In this document: piece after piece, positions 28,899 to 36,735 of the stretch | How positions within the stretch are numbered: the first letter of the stretch is position 1 | How the letters are laid out: the number at the start of each line of letters is the position of its first letter | From: a bacterium | Lineage (GTDB): Bacteria; Bacillota; Bacilli; Lactobacillales; Streptococcaceae | Reading direction: 5' to 3' | Assembly (NCBI GenBank): GCA_905221195.1 | Contig: CAJNCF010000003.1 | Location: 62,001 to 126,000, forward strand | Length of the DNA stretch: 64,000 bases | Translations under genes and position numbers: made by a program | Notes under the pieces: model-generated | What the model was told of the DNA's origin: nothing | Seen by the model: only the letters and a program-made list of their open reading frames with translations | Databases searched by the model: none

Positions 28899-30620
28899 CT
28901 ATAAACCATTCCATAACTTTATTTTATTAATTACATTATAAATTTGTTTTTCCAAATCTAGAACTAGTAAATCTTCTTTTTCTATTAACTTAGCAATTTC
29001 AATTGACTCAGATACCTTATTTCTAACATAATAATTACCTTGCTTTTTATTTTTACTGTTATTATTCAAGAATTCATCAATTTTTTCATATTGTCCTATT
29101 TGCTTATCTATCTTATATTTCTTTTTGAATATCTTTCTAGACAAATAGTTTTCAATTTCTTTACCTTTTGTTATCCAAACTATAGCCTGATTGTTATCAA
29201 ACTCACGTTTTATTCTTTGTTTAGTCCTATTTATTTGTTTTTTTGAATCTGTTTTATCACTATCTATTACAATAATTGCATTGACATTAGCCCTAAATAA
29301 CTGAATTAATTCAGACGAATCATTAACTTTTCCAGTTAAATGAGAAAGTAGTCTTCCCCCATAGAATAAAATTTGATAATGTATATTCTCTCTTAGAACT
29401 CCATTTGAGTATAATTCAATCCATCGATTTATATAGGATCTATCAGATGGACCTTCTACCCAGATAACAGCATTAGATTGTAATATATCACTTGCTCTAA
29501 CACCTAAATTCACTAAAATATCACTATTTTCGATAAATGAAAGTGCAGAATTAGTCACTACAGTCTGATTCTCTTTTTTTATATGAGTAAGAGTTACATT
29601 AGCCTTCCCACTAAACATATTTATCGGTACAGTAGAATGAGTAGTTAAAAATATTAAAGTATCATTCTCTATTGACCATTGATAAAGAAAATCAAATAAA
29701 TTCCTCTGAATTGCTGGGTGTAAATTGTTCTCTAACTCTTCAAAAATAAATATAAAGTCACTTACCGATTGTTCAAGATTGTAACCTGAAATTCCCCTAG
29801 TCTCTAAAAATAGTTTTATCAAAACCAACAAAACCGTCTTTAAACCACTACCAGAACTAGAAATTGGAATTTTACCATTTTCATTCACCAATAAAATTTC
29901 CCATTTAGGATCATCATAGTCATTAGTTCCAATTTCTTGGCACATAATTCTCTTAAAATGATTCTCGGGCTTCATAATGCGATTTAAAGCATTTAAGATA
30001 TCATTTTCAACAACATCATTTGGTAAATTAAGAACATTCAAATATTGTCTCAGTAAATTGGTTGCTCCCGTCCCATCTTCCAAAACATCTATATTTCTAC
30101 TTTGTATTTCAGGCAATAAATTTCTGTCAGCAGATAATTTAACTACTTTTAATCTTCTAAAATTATAAGACAAAAATCTATCTGCTAAATCTATGAATTT
30201 TTCTATCCTCTTATTTCTATTTAATTCCTCTGGCATTATATCTGAAATAGAAAATAATGCTATTTGTTCTTTACCTAGCATCCTGCGAGGTTGGAACTCA
30301 TATGATATAGATTTCCCAATGTAATTCTTTCCAAATTTCCAATGGTTACCATCTATTGACCCCCCATAAGAATTTTCATGGAAATGACTTCTTATACTAT
30401 CTTCATCTAGGGAAAATCCAAAATTAATTCTAGTCTCTTCTGTGATTCCTTCAAATATAGCATCTCCTGACATCAATATTTCTATTGACTGTAACAACGT
30501 TGATTTACCTATATTATTTTGTCCTACCAATATATTTAAATTTTTTATTCTATCAAAGCCAACATAAGAATTTCCAATGTGCTTAAAATTTTTTATTTTT
30601 AATGATTTAATACGATTCAT
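28899..30620 (-). CDS. OLD-family ATPase with TOPRIM nuclease domain
   Basis: A 573-residue protein with an ABC/SMC-like ATPase and a C-terminal TOPRIM domain. Walker A is at 33-41 (GQNNIGKST), the signature-like SSSGSG at 254-259, Walker B FIFEELE at 291-297 and the H-loop TTHS at 326-329. The TOPRIM acid residues are Glu389 in VEGPSD and DSD at 453-455, with KGKEIENYL at 485-493. This architecture matches OLD nucleases such as GajA of Gabija and those of other phage-defence systems. No UvrD-type helicase (GajB) is nearby. It leads a row of three same-strand genes in the mobile element. Confidence 0.88.
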   Translation of the reverse strand: MNRIKSLKIKNFKHIGNSYVGFDRIKNLNILVGQNNIGKSTLLQSIEILMSGDAIFEGITEETRINFGFSLDEDSIRSHFHENSYGGSIDGNHWKFGKNYIGKSISYEFQPRRMLGKEQIALFSISDIMPEELNRNKRIEKFIDLADRFLSYNFRRLKVVKLSADRNLLPEIQSRNIDVLEDGTGATNLLRQYLNVLNLPNDVVENDILNALNRIMKPENHFKRIMCQEIGTNDYDDPKWEILLVNENGKIPISSSGSGLKTVLLVLIKLFLETRGISGYNLEQSVSDFIFIFEELENNLHPAIQRNLFDFLYQWSIENDTLIFLTTHSTVPINMFSGKANVTLTHIKKENQTVVTNSALSFIENSDILVNLGVRASDILQSNAVIWVEGPSDRSYINRWIELYSNGVLRENIHYQILFYGGRLLSHLTGKVNDSSELIQLFRANVNAIIVIDSDKTDSKKQINRTKQRIKREFDNNQAIVWITKGKEIENYLSRKIFKKKYKIDKQIGQYEKIDEFLNNNSKNKKQGNYYVRNKVSESIEIAKLIEKEDLLVLDLEKQIYNVINKIKLWNGL

Positions 30621-30790
30621 TAATACCTCGTTCTATAATTAAATTTAAAACTAAAATACATTGATTATTGTGTAAACTTTAAATATAACCACTTTCTAAA
30701 CATTAGTCAGTAAACTAATACTATAAACTCAACTATATAATTTTAATAGTTTCTTACTATTAACTGTATCCTTTATCATAAAAATACTAT

Positions 30791-32041
30791 CTAGCCCTCT
30801 CTCCATAATGCCCCATCAGGAAATAGCAACGCATCAGAAAAATAACTATAAACTCTAATTTCCTTAGGTTTACTATACGTAGAGCCAAATCTAAGCTGCA
30901 TAAAATACCTTGGTAATTGTTCAAACGGAATTTCATCGTACTGCTTTGTCAAAATATCTTGCTTTAAATCATTGTTCTTCACCTTTTCAAATAGAGTTTT
31001 AATTGTTTGTCCTTTTGAAGGAAGAATATCTAGTCTCTGAGTAACTTCATTATATATAACTTCGCCCCAAGCTAAAACAAGATTTGCTTTTCTATCTTCA
31101 TATGTTTTTCCTGTCCTTGTTAGCATATAATCTAATGCTGCTAAACATCCCGGGTAAGGATCCCCTCTAAATTGAGCATTAACTTTATATATTATTGTTT
31201 CTGTCCGTTCGGACCAAATAGTATTATCAAAGTACATCCCTTCTGACTGTATTGGAACTCCTTCTTTAACTCTGGATATATAGTCAATTACAGCACTAGA
31301 TGGAACCGTTATAGTAGATGATATCGGAGATAAAGGAGTTCTTAAAGATTTCCTAGTATGTATTTTATTATGATACTCCTTTTGCATGAATAGTTTTCTA
31401 TTACTTACATGATTTTGAGAAATTAAAGTTCCCTTCTTCTTATTTTGAAAAAATTGAATAATCTCATTTACACATTGAAACATTTCATCCATCTCATTAT
31501 CAATAACAGGAACATCTGAATTTGTTCTTAATCCTTTATTAGCATTATTTATATCGGGTGAAGTCGGATTAGTACTATAATAACTAGGATAGTAATATAA
31601 CAAAGCTGGTGCCTCTGGAAAAATATTAGATAATTTTTCTAACGCAAAGAATATTAGAGGATTAATTTCATCCCAATTTGAAGATGAATGCTTCTTTCTA
31701 TAAACTAATGCAGCCTCTGGGTATATATAAATGGTAGGCACTCTATTCTCAACTGCTGCAGCAAGCCTTGCAAATCGTTGAAAAACATTATGTCCTGTAC
31801 CAGCTTCCCTAGATATTTCTATCGATAAAATCGGTTCCCCGTTCAAATCAATAATTAAATCTGGAGAATCAAGATATTGAATATTTTTTATATGTGTTGG
31901 TAGCTTATGAAAAGATTTTGGTTTGCTCGCATCACTTTCTGGTAAATCCTTAAAAGATACATTCTCATCTCTAAGTAAAGTATTATTATATATAAATTTA
32001 GAAAAACCGTCTGTACTCCCCCATAAAACAAATTTATCCAT
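30791..32041 (-). CDS. Putative restriction endonuclease paired with the C5 methyltransferase
   Basis: A 416-residue protein overlapping the methyltransferase gene by eight bases. An N-terminal region contains a PD-(D/E)XK-like core: SPDLIIDLNG with Asp61, then ILSIEIS with Glu75, where Ser77 replaces the usual Lys, followed by helix QRFARLAAAVENRVPTIYIYP. The rest is unrecognised. Coupling to a DNA methyltransferase makes it the likely cutting subunit of a type II system. The missing Lys leaves the chemistry uncertain; recognition sequence unknown. Confidence 0.6.
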   Translation of the reverse strand: MDKFVLWGSTDGFSKFIYNNTLLRDENVSFKDLPESDASKPKSFHKLPTHIKNIQYLDSPDLIIDLNGEPILSIEISREAGTGHNVFQRFARLAAAVENRVPTIYIYPEAALVYRKKHSSSNWDEINPLIFFALEKLSNIFPEAPALLYYYPSYYSTNPTSPDINNANKGLRTNSDVPVIDNEMDEMFQCVNEIIQFFQNKKKGTLISQNHVSNRKLFMQKEYHNKIHTRKSLRTPLSPISSTITVPSSAVIDYISRVKEGVPIQSEGMYFDNTIWSERTETIIYKVNAQFRGDPYPGCLAALDYMLTRTGKTYEDRKANLVLAWGEVIYNEVTQRLDILPSKGQTIKTLFEKVKNNDLKQDILTKQYDEIPFEQLPRYFMQLRFGSTYSKPKEIRVYSYFSDALLFPDGALWREG

Positions 32042-33203
32042 TTTTTTCTCCTAAAATTTTTATTATTCCCTTAGCAATATTATAAGCTAACAATGGTGGT
32101 ACAGCATTACCAGTTTGAACTCTTCCTTGAACAACTCCTCCCACAAAAACAAAGTCATCTGGGAAGCTTTGAATTCTGGCTCTTTCTCTTACCGATAACC
32201 CCCTATTTTGATCGGGGTGACCAAATTGAAACTGTGGTCTAATTCCACCGGCTAATTGTGTTGGACTTTGGATATCCCAAGACAATCTAATTCTTTGTTT
32301 ATACTTTTCATACATAGGTTTACCAGGTATTGTTCTCTTTATTCTATCAATTGTACTCTCAGGATGTTTAGGGGACTTATGATTTTTCAGAGAATTATTA
32401 GCCACATTAGCTCTCATTTGTCTTTGATATTTATTTTGAGCTGGTTTCTCATAACATGTAATCTCCTCATCATTCCCTAATTTAGGCAAGTCACTTATGG
32501 CATCACGAATAGTTCTATGAGGATTTTCTAATGTTCCAAACAAAGGTTCTGGAAATTGAAATTCATTCTCTATATCATTCCTTATTCCAACAAAAATTAA
32601 TCTTTTTCTAATTTGTGGAACACCATAATCAGCTGCATTAAGTAATTCTCTTTTTACCTTGTATCCTAAATTACCCGAAGAAGCTAGTGCTTCAGCTATA
32701 GCAATTTCAAATTCTCCATTTCCTAACGATCTCATTCCTGATACATTCTCAATTATTACAACTTTGGGATTATACAAATTTATAAATCTGATAACTTCTA
32801 GAAATAGGAAATTTCTCTCATCCTCTACATTCCTTTTTAAATTAGCTAACGAAAATCCTTGGCAAGGAACTCCTGCAGCAACTATATCAACGTTAAGATT
32901 ATCTATTGCTTCACCGTATAACTCATTCGTAATTTTTCTTACATCTCCTAAGATAGTGGAGGTATAGGGATTATTTAACTCGTATGTTTTTAAAGCTTCA
33001 GTAAAAATATCAACACCTAAAATAGGTGTAATCATCCCTGTATCAGTCAACCCTTTTGATAAGCCTCCTGCACCACAACAAATATCAACTAAAGTATATT
33101 TCTCTTGTGCTTCTCTATTACTTTTTTTATTTAATTTAGGATCTTTATCCCAGTAATAACTACTCTTTTCAGTAAAACTTTTAACTTTTTCTTTGGAAAT
33201 CAT
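32034..33203 (-). CDS. DNA (cytosine-5)-methyltransferase
   Basis: A 389-residue C5 methyltransferase. Motif I is YTLVDICCGAGGLSKG (about 36-51), motif IV has the catalytic Cys114 in GVPCQGFS, motif VI is IENV (151-154), motif VIII is QIRKR (197-201), and motif X is QTGNAVPP near the C-terminus. It methylates cytosine in a specific site and protects host DNA from the adjacent endonuclease. It begins directly after the small upstream gene without spacing. The target recognition region lies before motif X and cannot be decoded by eye. Confidence 0.93.
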   Translation of the reverse strand: MISKEKVKSFTEKSSYYWDKDPKLNKKSNREAQEKYTLVDICCGAGGLSKGLTDTGMITPILGVDIFTEALKTYELNNPYTSTILGDVRKITNELYGEAIDNLNVDIVAAGVPCQGFSLANLKRNVEDERNFLFLEVIRFINLYNPKVVIIENVSGMRSLGNGEFEIAIAEALASSGNLGYKVKRELLNAADYGVPQIRKRLIFVGIRNDIENEFQFPEPLFGTLENPHRTIRDAISDLPKLGNDEEITCYEKPAQNKYQRQMRANVANNSLKNHKSPKHPESTIDRIKRTIPGKPMYEKYKQRIRLSWDIQSPTQLAGGIRPQFQFGHPDQNRGLSVRERARIQSFPDDFVFVGGVVQGRVQTGNAVPPLLAYNIAKGIIKILGEKNG

Positions 33204-33593
33204 TTATACCCCCCATACATCATCTACTAATTTTTTATAGTTATCTTTAATTTTTATCTTTTCTTCTTTTGGTATTCCAATAAATGTCTTTAATTCTAGG
33301 ACGTTCAAATTCAAATCCAATTTAATTTTAAAAGATTTTTCATACTCATTCAAATTCTTCTTTAAAAAATCTAATTTTTCAAAATCTTTTGGATAGTATC
33401 TATCCTTATTTTCAAAAATCCATAAATCTTTATCCCGCAACGCAATTATATCTAAGTTTAATTTTGGAAAATTCCCATGTTCAGGTGACAATAACACACC
33501 AGTTCCTGACTGAGGATAATCAAATGCTTTAATCACAAATCCGTTGCTAACAAGATCTTGAATAATTTTTTTCGTTACAAATTCTTCTTTCAT
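33204..33593 (-). CDS. Small PD-(D/E)XK-like protein upstream of the methyltransferase
   Basis: A 129-residue protein with the pattern LNLDIIALRDKDLWIFENK: Asp48 and Glu61-x-Lys63 arranged as in PD-(D/E)XK nucleases. It may be a nicking or accessory nuclease, or a subunit of the restriction enzyme. It is the first gene of the restriction-modification operon; the stop codon touches the methyltransferase start codon. No HTH was seen, so it is not a classic controller protein. Confidence 0.5.
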   Translation of the reverse strand: MKEEFVTKKIIQDLVSNGFVIKAFDYPQSGTGVLLSPEHGNFPKLNLDIIALRDKDLWIFENKDRYYPKDFEKLDFLKKNLNEYEKSFKIKLDLNLNVLELKTFIGIPKEEKIKIKDNYKKLVDDVWGV

Positions 33594-33774
33594 ACAATTA
33601 CCTATTCTTAAAATAATTTAGTACAGTATCATTCTATCACTATTCTCAATAAATTACGATTAATAAACAATGTCTATACGTTGTTACTTCTAACAAAAAA
33701 TCTTTGTGCATATTCTCATTGTAAATTAAACTATAAATAAGACTTATATAACTCTCCAACTCTTAAAAAATGGG

Positions 33775-33792
33775 TTTGGGGATTCCCCCAAA
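33775..33792. other. Perfect hairpin in the non-coding region (candidate oriT or replication origin)
   Basis: Seven-base perfect arms TTTGGGG/CCCCAAA around ATTC. It is followed by two direct copies of GTGTGTATACA (33821-33831 and 33856-33866) and further CCCAAAA-type repeats. The 416-base region 33594-34009 encodes nothing I can support and separates the defence cargo from the mobilisation/replication genes. Confidence 0.45.
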
Positions 33793-33980
33793 TTCAAATC
33801 ATCCCAAAAGTACATATACTGTGTGTATACAAATTTTGGGGGTGATTTTAGGAGTGTGTGTATACAGACTCTGAGCTCGCAAAGTCATATTATGATAAAT
33901 CTTTCCTTCTCGATAAAATAATCCCAAAAATCAATTTGACTGTCATTTGTGTGTACAAATATTTTAAGAAGATATATAAA

Positions 33981-34007
33981 AAACGCTGCAAATTTTTAAC
34001 AGCGTTT
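33981..34007 (-). terminator. Terminator of the mobilisation/replication operon
   Basis: Arms AAACGCTG and CAGCGTTT followed by TTT on the minus strand, right after the 64-residue gene. Confidence 0.8.
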
Positions 34008-34009
34008 CC

Positions 34010-34204
34010 TTATTTTAAAATCCTCATATGTCTTTCTTTTTTATGGTTAGCATCATAGTATTCCAGCATCGCATGATACAAATGAGCCTTCGTTTTATCT
34101 TGTTGTTTAATTCCATGAAGAAATAATTCTGCTCGCTTTAATTTCAATATGTATTCACATATCTGATCAAAATCCTTATCCATATTACTTTTGAAAATAA
34201 ACAT
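34010..34204 (-). CDS. Small hypothetical protein of the mobilisation operon
   Basis: A 64-residue charged, probably helical protein (FDQICEYILKLKRAELFLHG). It overlaps the MobC-like gene upstream by 20 bases. Last gene of the operon before a terminator. No family recognised. Confidence 0.5.
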   Translation of the reverse strand: MFIFKSNMDKDFDQICEYILKLKRAELFLHGIKQQDKTKAHLYHAMLEYYDANHKKERHMRILK

Positions 34205-34517
34205 CTTTTTCCTCCATCACATCAACTATTTTTTGCATCAAAATAGACATATCCATTTTGTTTTCATAGCTTATTCTCCCAACTACAGTTGCAAGATGGG
34301 CTATAGAATTGATATTTTTTCCTACCTGTTCCAACTCTTCTGTTAAAGGAACTAAACCTTCAAAAGAGACTTTTTGGATGTTCAAATCTGTTCGTATTAA
34401 TTTTTGTCTAGCAAACTCAGAAAAATTACGAATATTTTCCTTCCTCATACAATCATTTAATTTTTTATTTTCTTCTTCCGTCAAAAACACCTGTTTCAAC
34501 ACAGATTTTATTCTCAT
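34185..34517 (-). CDS. MobC-like relaxosome accessory protein
   Basis: A 110-residue protein with an N-terminal ribbon-helix-helix-like part (LTEEENKKLNDCMRKENIRNFSEFARQKL) and the pattern LEQVGKNINSIAHLA typical of MobC accessory proteins. MobC proteins bind oriT and help the relaxase open DNA. No relaxase is encoded in this element. The neighbouring gene is a diverged paralogue, suggesting a tandem duplication. Confidence 0.65.
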   Translation of the reverse strand: MRIKSVLKQVFLTEEENKKLNDCMRKENIRNFSEFARQKLIRTDLNIQKVSFEGLVPLTEELEQVGKNINSIAHLATVVGRISYENKMDMSILMQKIVDVMEEKDVYFQK

Positions 34518-34524
34518 GGTCCTA

Positions 34525-34884
34525 TCACCTCGTTTTCTTATTTAGTCGTTTTACAAGTTCTTTCACTTGTTTGCTTGTCTTCTTTTCATATCCTATCATC
34601 ATCTCAACGCAGTAGTGAAATATCCTTACATTATCCAAATCTTCACTTTGTTCTGCTATTCTTTCTAACTGACGTAAGTTATTGATAATTCTTCTAACTT
34701 GAAATATAAAATCATGATAAGATTCAAAATCAAATTGAAGATAAATAGGCGAACGTTTAAACAACATTTTTCTAGCATAAGAGGAAAAACTTAGATGGTT
34801 TGTCATTTCAATCAAGTTATTCACTATTTCATTCTGCTCTTCAGTGATATAACATTTCTTTAGAACAGTCCTATATCTACTCAT
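34525..34884 (-). CDS. MobC-like/RHH protein, paralogue of the next gene
   Basis: A 119-residue protein with the same layout as its neighbour (YITEEQNEIVNNLIEMTNHLSFSSYARKMLF, then IFQVRRIINNLRQLERIAEQ). The second part matches the NLxQLxxIA motif of MobC-type proteins. It overlaps the replication gene by eight bases. A DNA-binding role is likely; oriT binding is inferred. Confidence 0.6.
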   Translation of the reverse strand: MSRYRTVLKKCYITEEQNEIVNNLIEMTNHLSFSSYARKMLFKRSPIYLQFDFESYHDFIFQVRRIINNLRQLERIAEQSEDLDNVRIFHYCVEMMIGYEKKTSKQVKELVKRLNKKTR

Positions 34885-35728
34885 TTATCATATACTTTTT
34901 TCGGGCATTTTCATGGGCAATAGCTTTGCACTCCAGCATACGTTCCTGCTTTAAATTCTCCATAGATTTAAATAAATACGCTAAAGGAGAAGTCGCATCC
35001 TCAGGAATCCGTTCAATCATGCTAATAACTTCATCACTAGTTACATACCCACTAGCCAAATACTCGCCTATCTTCATCTTCTGAGCATGTGTTAAAGTGT
35101 AATTGTTAGGATACAAAAATCTATCATTGTACTTATAAGAAATGGATTCTAACAAAGAATAATATTTGGGTGGAATATAAGTTTCAGGCTTTCTAGAACT
35201 ATTATCCAGTATATTCTCAATCTCTTTCTTATTCTTATTCTTATTCTTACTCTTGTTCTTAATCTCTTGCGTTACATTATCATTTTCATCCGTTACTGTA
35301 ACGTTACAGTCTAAAACGAGTTGTGGCTCGCCTGTAATTAGTGCTTTTTGTTTTTGTCTATGACGAGCAACACGTTCCCTAGTTTGTTTTCTAATCTTTT
35401 CTAGTCCATCTATATTCTGATGTTTCTCCCATTTTGGAATGGTAATAGCGCCATCTATGATTTCTATCATGCCAAATTCTTCAAACATGCTGAGAGCTAA
35501 TTTTACAGATGTAGCCTTTCGTCTAAACACTGTTGAAAGCATCTCTTCTGTGTAATAAACCTTGTTCCCTAGACTTAATATGCCACTATTATTTTGCTTT
35601 CCTGCAAGTACCAGAATTTTGAACCATATTACAATAAGAGTATCTCCTTCTGGCATTGATTCTATTAATTGAATTTTTTCATCATCAAATATATCTGTTG
35701 TTATCTTGATCCACTGAACACCATTCAT
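34877..35728 (-). CDS. Phage replisome organiser-like replication initiator
   Basis: A 283-residue protein. Residues 1-130 match the phage replisome-organiser N-terminal domain (VQWIKITTDIFDDEKIQLIESMPEGDTLIVIWFKIL) with a winged-helix fold. After a Lys/Asn-rich linker (NKSKNKNKNKKEIEN) a DnaD-like region follows (YLASGYVTSDEVISMIERI ... SPLAYLFKSMENLK). It probably starts replication of the excised element. Similar proteins are common in phages, PICIs and some IMEs. Confidence 0.8.
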   Translation of the reverse strand: MNGVQWIKITTDIFDDEKIQLIESMPEGDTLIVIWFKILVLAGKQNNSGILSLGNKVYYTEEMLSTVFRRKATSVKLALSMFEEFGMIEIIDGAITIPKWEKHQNIDGLEKIRKQTRERVARHRQKQKALITGEPQLVLDCNVTVTDENDNVTQEIKNKSKNKNKNKKEIENILDNSSRKPETYIPPKYYSLLESISYKYNDRFLYPNNYTLTHAQKMKIGEYLASGYVTSDEVISMIERIPEDATSPLAYLFKSMENLKQERMLECKAIAHENARKKYMINE

Positions 35729-35736
35729 ACGAGTAC

Positions 35737-36018
35737 CTATCTTTCATATTGCTTCAACCATCGTGTTACTGCTCTTTTATCGTATAAAGTCACTCCATCA
35801 ATTACCATGGTTGGCATTCCTTCTTTTGTCCATTTTTGGATTGTTGTCGTAGATACATCTAACCACCTAGACAAACCTGACATACGAACCATAGGTTTAT
35901 AAAGTTCTTTATCTTCAAATACTCTTGCTACAGCATTTGAAATCATCTCATCATAATGAGCACGTAATTGCTTCTCTAAATCTTTAGGAAGCTGGACAAC
36001 TAAAGTAGTTTCCGACAT
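35737..36018 (-). CDS. Excisionase-like HTH protein
   Basis: A 93-residue protein with a MerR/excisionase-type winged helix (MSGLSRWLDVSTTTIQKWTKEGMPTMVIDGVTLYDKRAVTRWLKQY). It is divergent from the Xre repressor and the first gene of the replication operon, the usual place for xis in such elements. It may direct excision with the integrase and regulate the operon. It resembles phage DUF771 proteins. Confidence 0.7.
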   Translation of the reverse strand: MSETTLVVQLPKDLEKQLRAHYDEMISNAVARVFEDKELYKPMVRMSGLSRWLDVSTTTIQKWTKEGMPTMVIDGVTLYDKRAVTRWLKQYER

Positions 36019-36031
36019 AAATTAACACCTC

Positions 36032-36060
36032 ATTTCTAAATTAAATAAGCTCCGAAACCA
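36032..36060 (+). repeat. Copy 2 of the element repeat, before the excisionase gene
   Basis: A diverged copy of the 30-base repeat sharing ATAAGCTCCGAAA, located in the leader of the excisionase-like gene. It could be a regulatory or Xis site. Confidence 0.6.
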
Positions 36061-36071
36061 TTTAATTTATT

Positions 36072-36132
36072 ATTCATTTTGAATTATATATCCTTTTTGA
36101 ATTTTTGTCAAGCTTTTTTATTCAAAAAGAAT
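36072..36132. promoter_or_regulatory. Divergent control region with two ATTC-N5-GAAT dyads
   Basis: Two palindromes of the same form, ATTCATTTTGAAT (36072-36084) and ATTCAAAAAGAAT (36120-36132), lie between the divergent excisionase and repressor genes. The second overlaps the region before an extended -10 box (TGTTATAAT, to 36147). They are the likely operators of the Xre repressor. Confidence 0.55.
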
Positions 36133-36165
36133 AAAATGTGTTATAATGATAAAAAGGAGGTTCTT

Positions 36166-36684
36166 ATGACCAATCATATTACTAAACTGATAGAAAATAG
36201 CGGAAAAAAATTGACAGAAATTAGCGAAGCTACAAATATAGCCTATCCTACACTTTCTGGATACAATCAAGGAATCCGCAAACCTAAAAAAGATAATGCT
36301 GAAAAATTAGCAAAATACTTTAATGTTTCCGTCGCTTACATTATGGGACTTGATAGCAACCCACACGCTCCATCAAATCTTAAAATTGTTACAGATAGTT
36401 TCAAAACATCTAAAATTGGTTCTGTGACTCCTTTTAAAAGCGATATGGAGAAGTTAAAGAAAAGTATCGAATTTGGTGAAAGGGCATTAACACTACCACT
36501 TGATGATAGTTTTTCAGATGAATTTCGTCATATATTCTCAGAATACCTAGCTGAGAAAAACAAACGTTTTATGTCTGAGTTTATAGACTATATGAATCAC
36601 CAAAATAAAGATTCTAAAGTTTGGCAGAGCTGGATTAAAACAGACGAATACGCTATCCGCCAAGAAGATCGAAAAAATAGATAG
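36166..36684 (+). CDS. Xre-family repressor of the mobile element
   Basis: A 172-residue regulator with an N-terminal HTH_3 domain (KLTEISEATNIAYPTLSGYNQGIRKPKKDNAEKLAKYFNVSVAYIMG). The C-terminal part has no S24 peptidase motif, so derepression would need a protein or peptide partner rather than self-cleavage. The frame extends upstream, but the ATG at 36166 has AAAAAGGAGG five bases before it. Divergent from the excisionase/replication operon, in the manner of PICI and phage lysogeny repressors. Confidence 0.82.
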   Translation: MTNHITKLIENSGKKLTEISEATNIAYPTLSGYNQGIRKPKKDNAEKLAKYFNVSVAYIMGLDSNPHAPSNLKIVTDSFKTSKIGSVTPFKSDMEKLKKSIEFGERALTLPLDDSFSDEFRHIFSEYLAEKNKRFMSEFIDYMNHQNKDSKVWQSWIKTDEYAIRQEDRKNR

Positions 36685-36690
36685 ACACTC

Positions 36691-36720
36691 ATTTCTCAAT
36701 TACATAAGCTCCGAAAACTT
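36691..36720 (+). repeat. Copy 3 of the element repeat, before the integrase gene
   Basis: 28 of 30 bases match the reverse complement of 26701-26730. It lies between the repressor and the integrase, just upstream of the integrase ribosome binding site. Confidence 0.75.
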
Positions 36721-36735
36721 AGATACGGAGAAAAA

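Noticed and set aside
28899..30620. Gabija system
   Set aside because: The OLD-type first gene fits GajA, but no UvrD/Rep-type helicase (GajB) is adjacent; the neighbours are a DRGH nuclease and a membrane protein.
36166..36684. Self-cleaving repressor in the element
   Set aside because: The C-terminal part lacks the Ser/Lys motifs of S24 peptidases, unlike the repressor at 23872.
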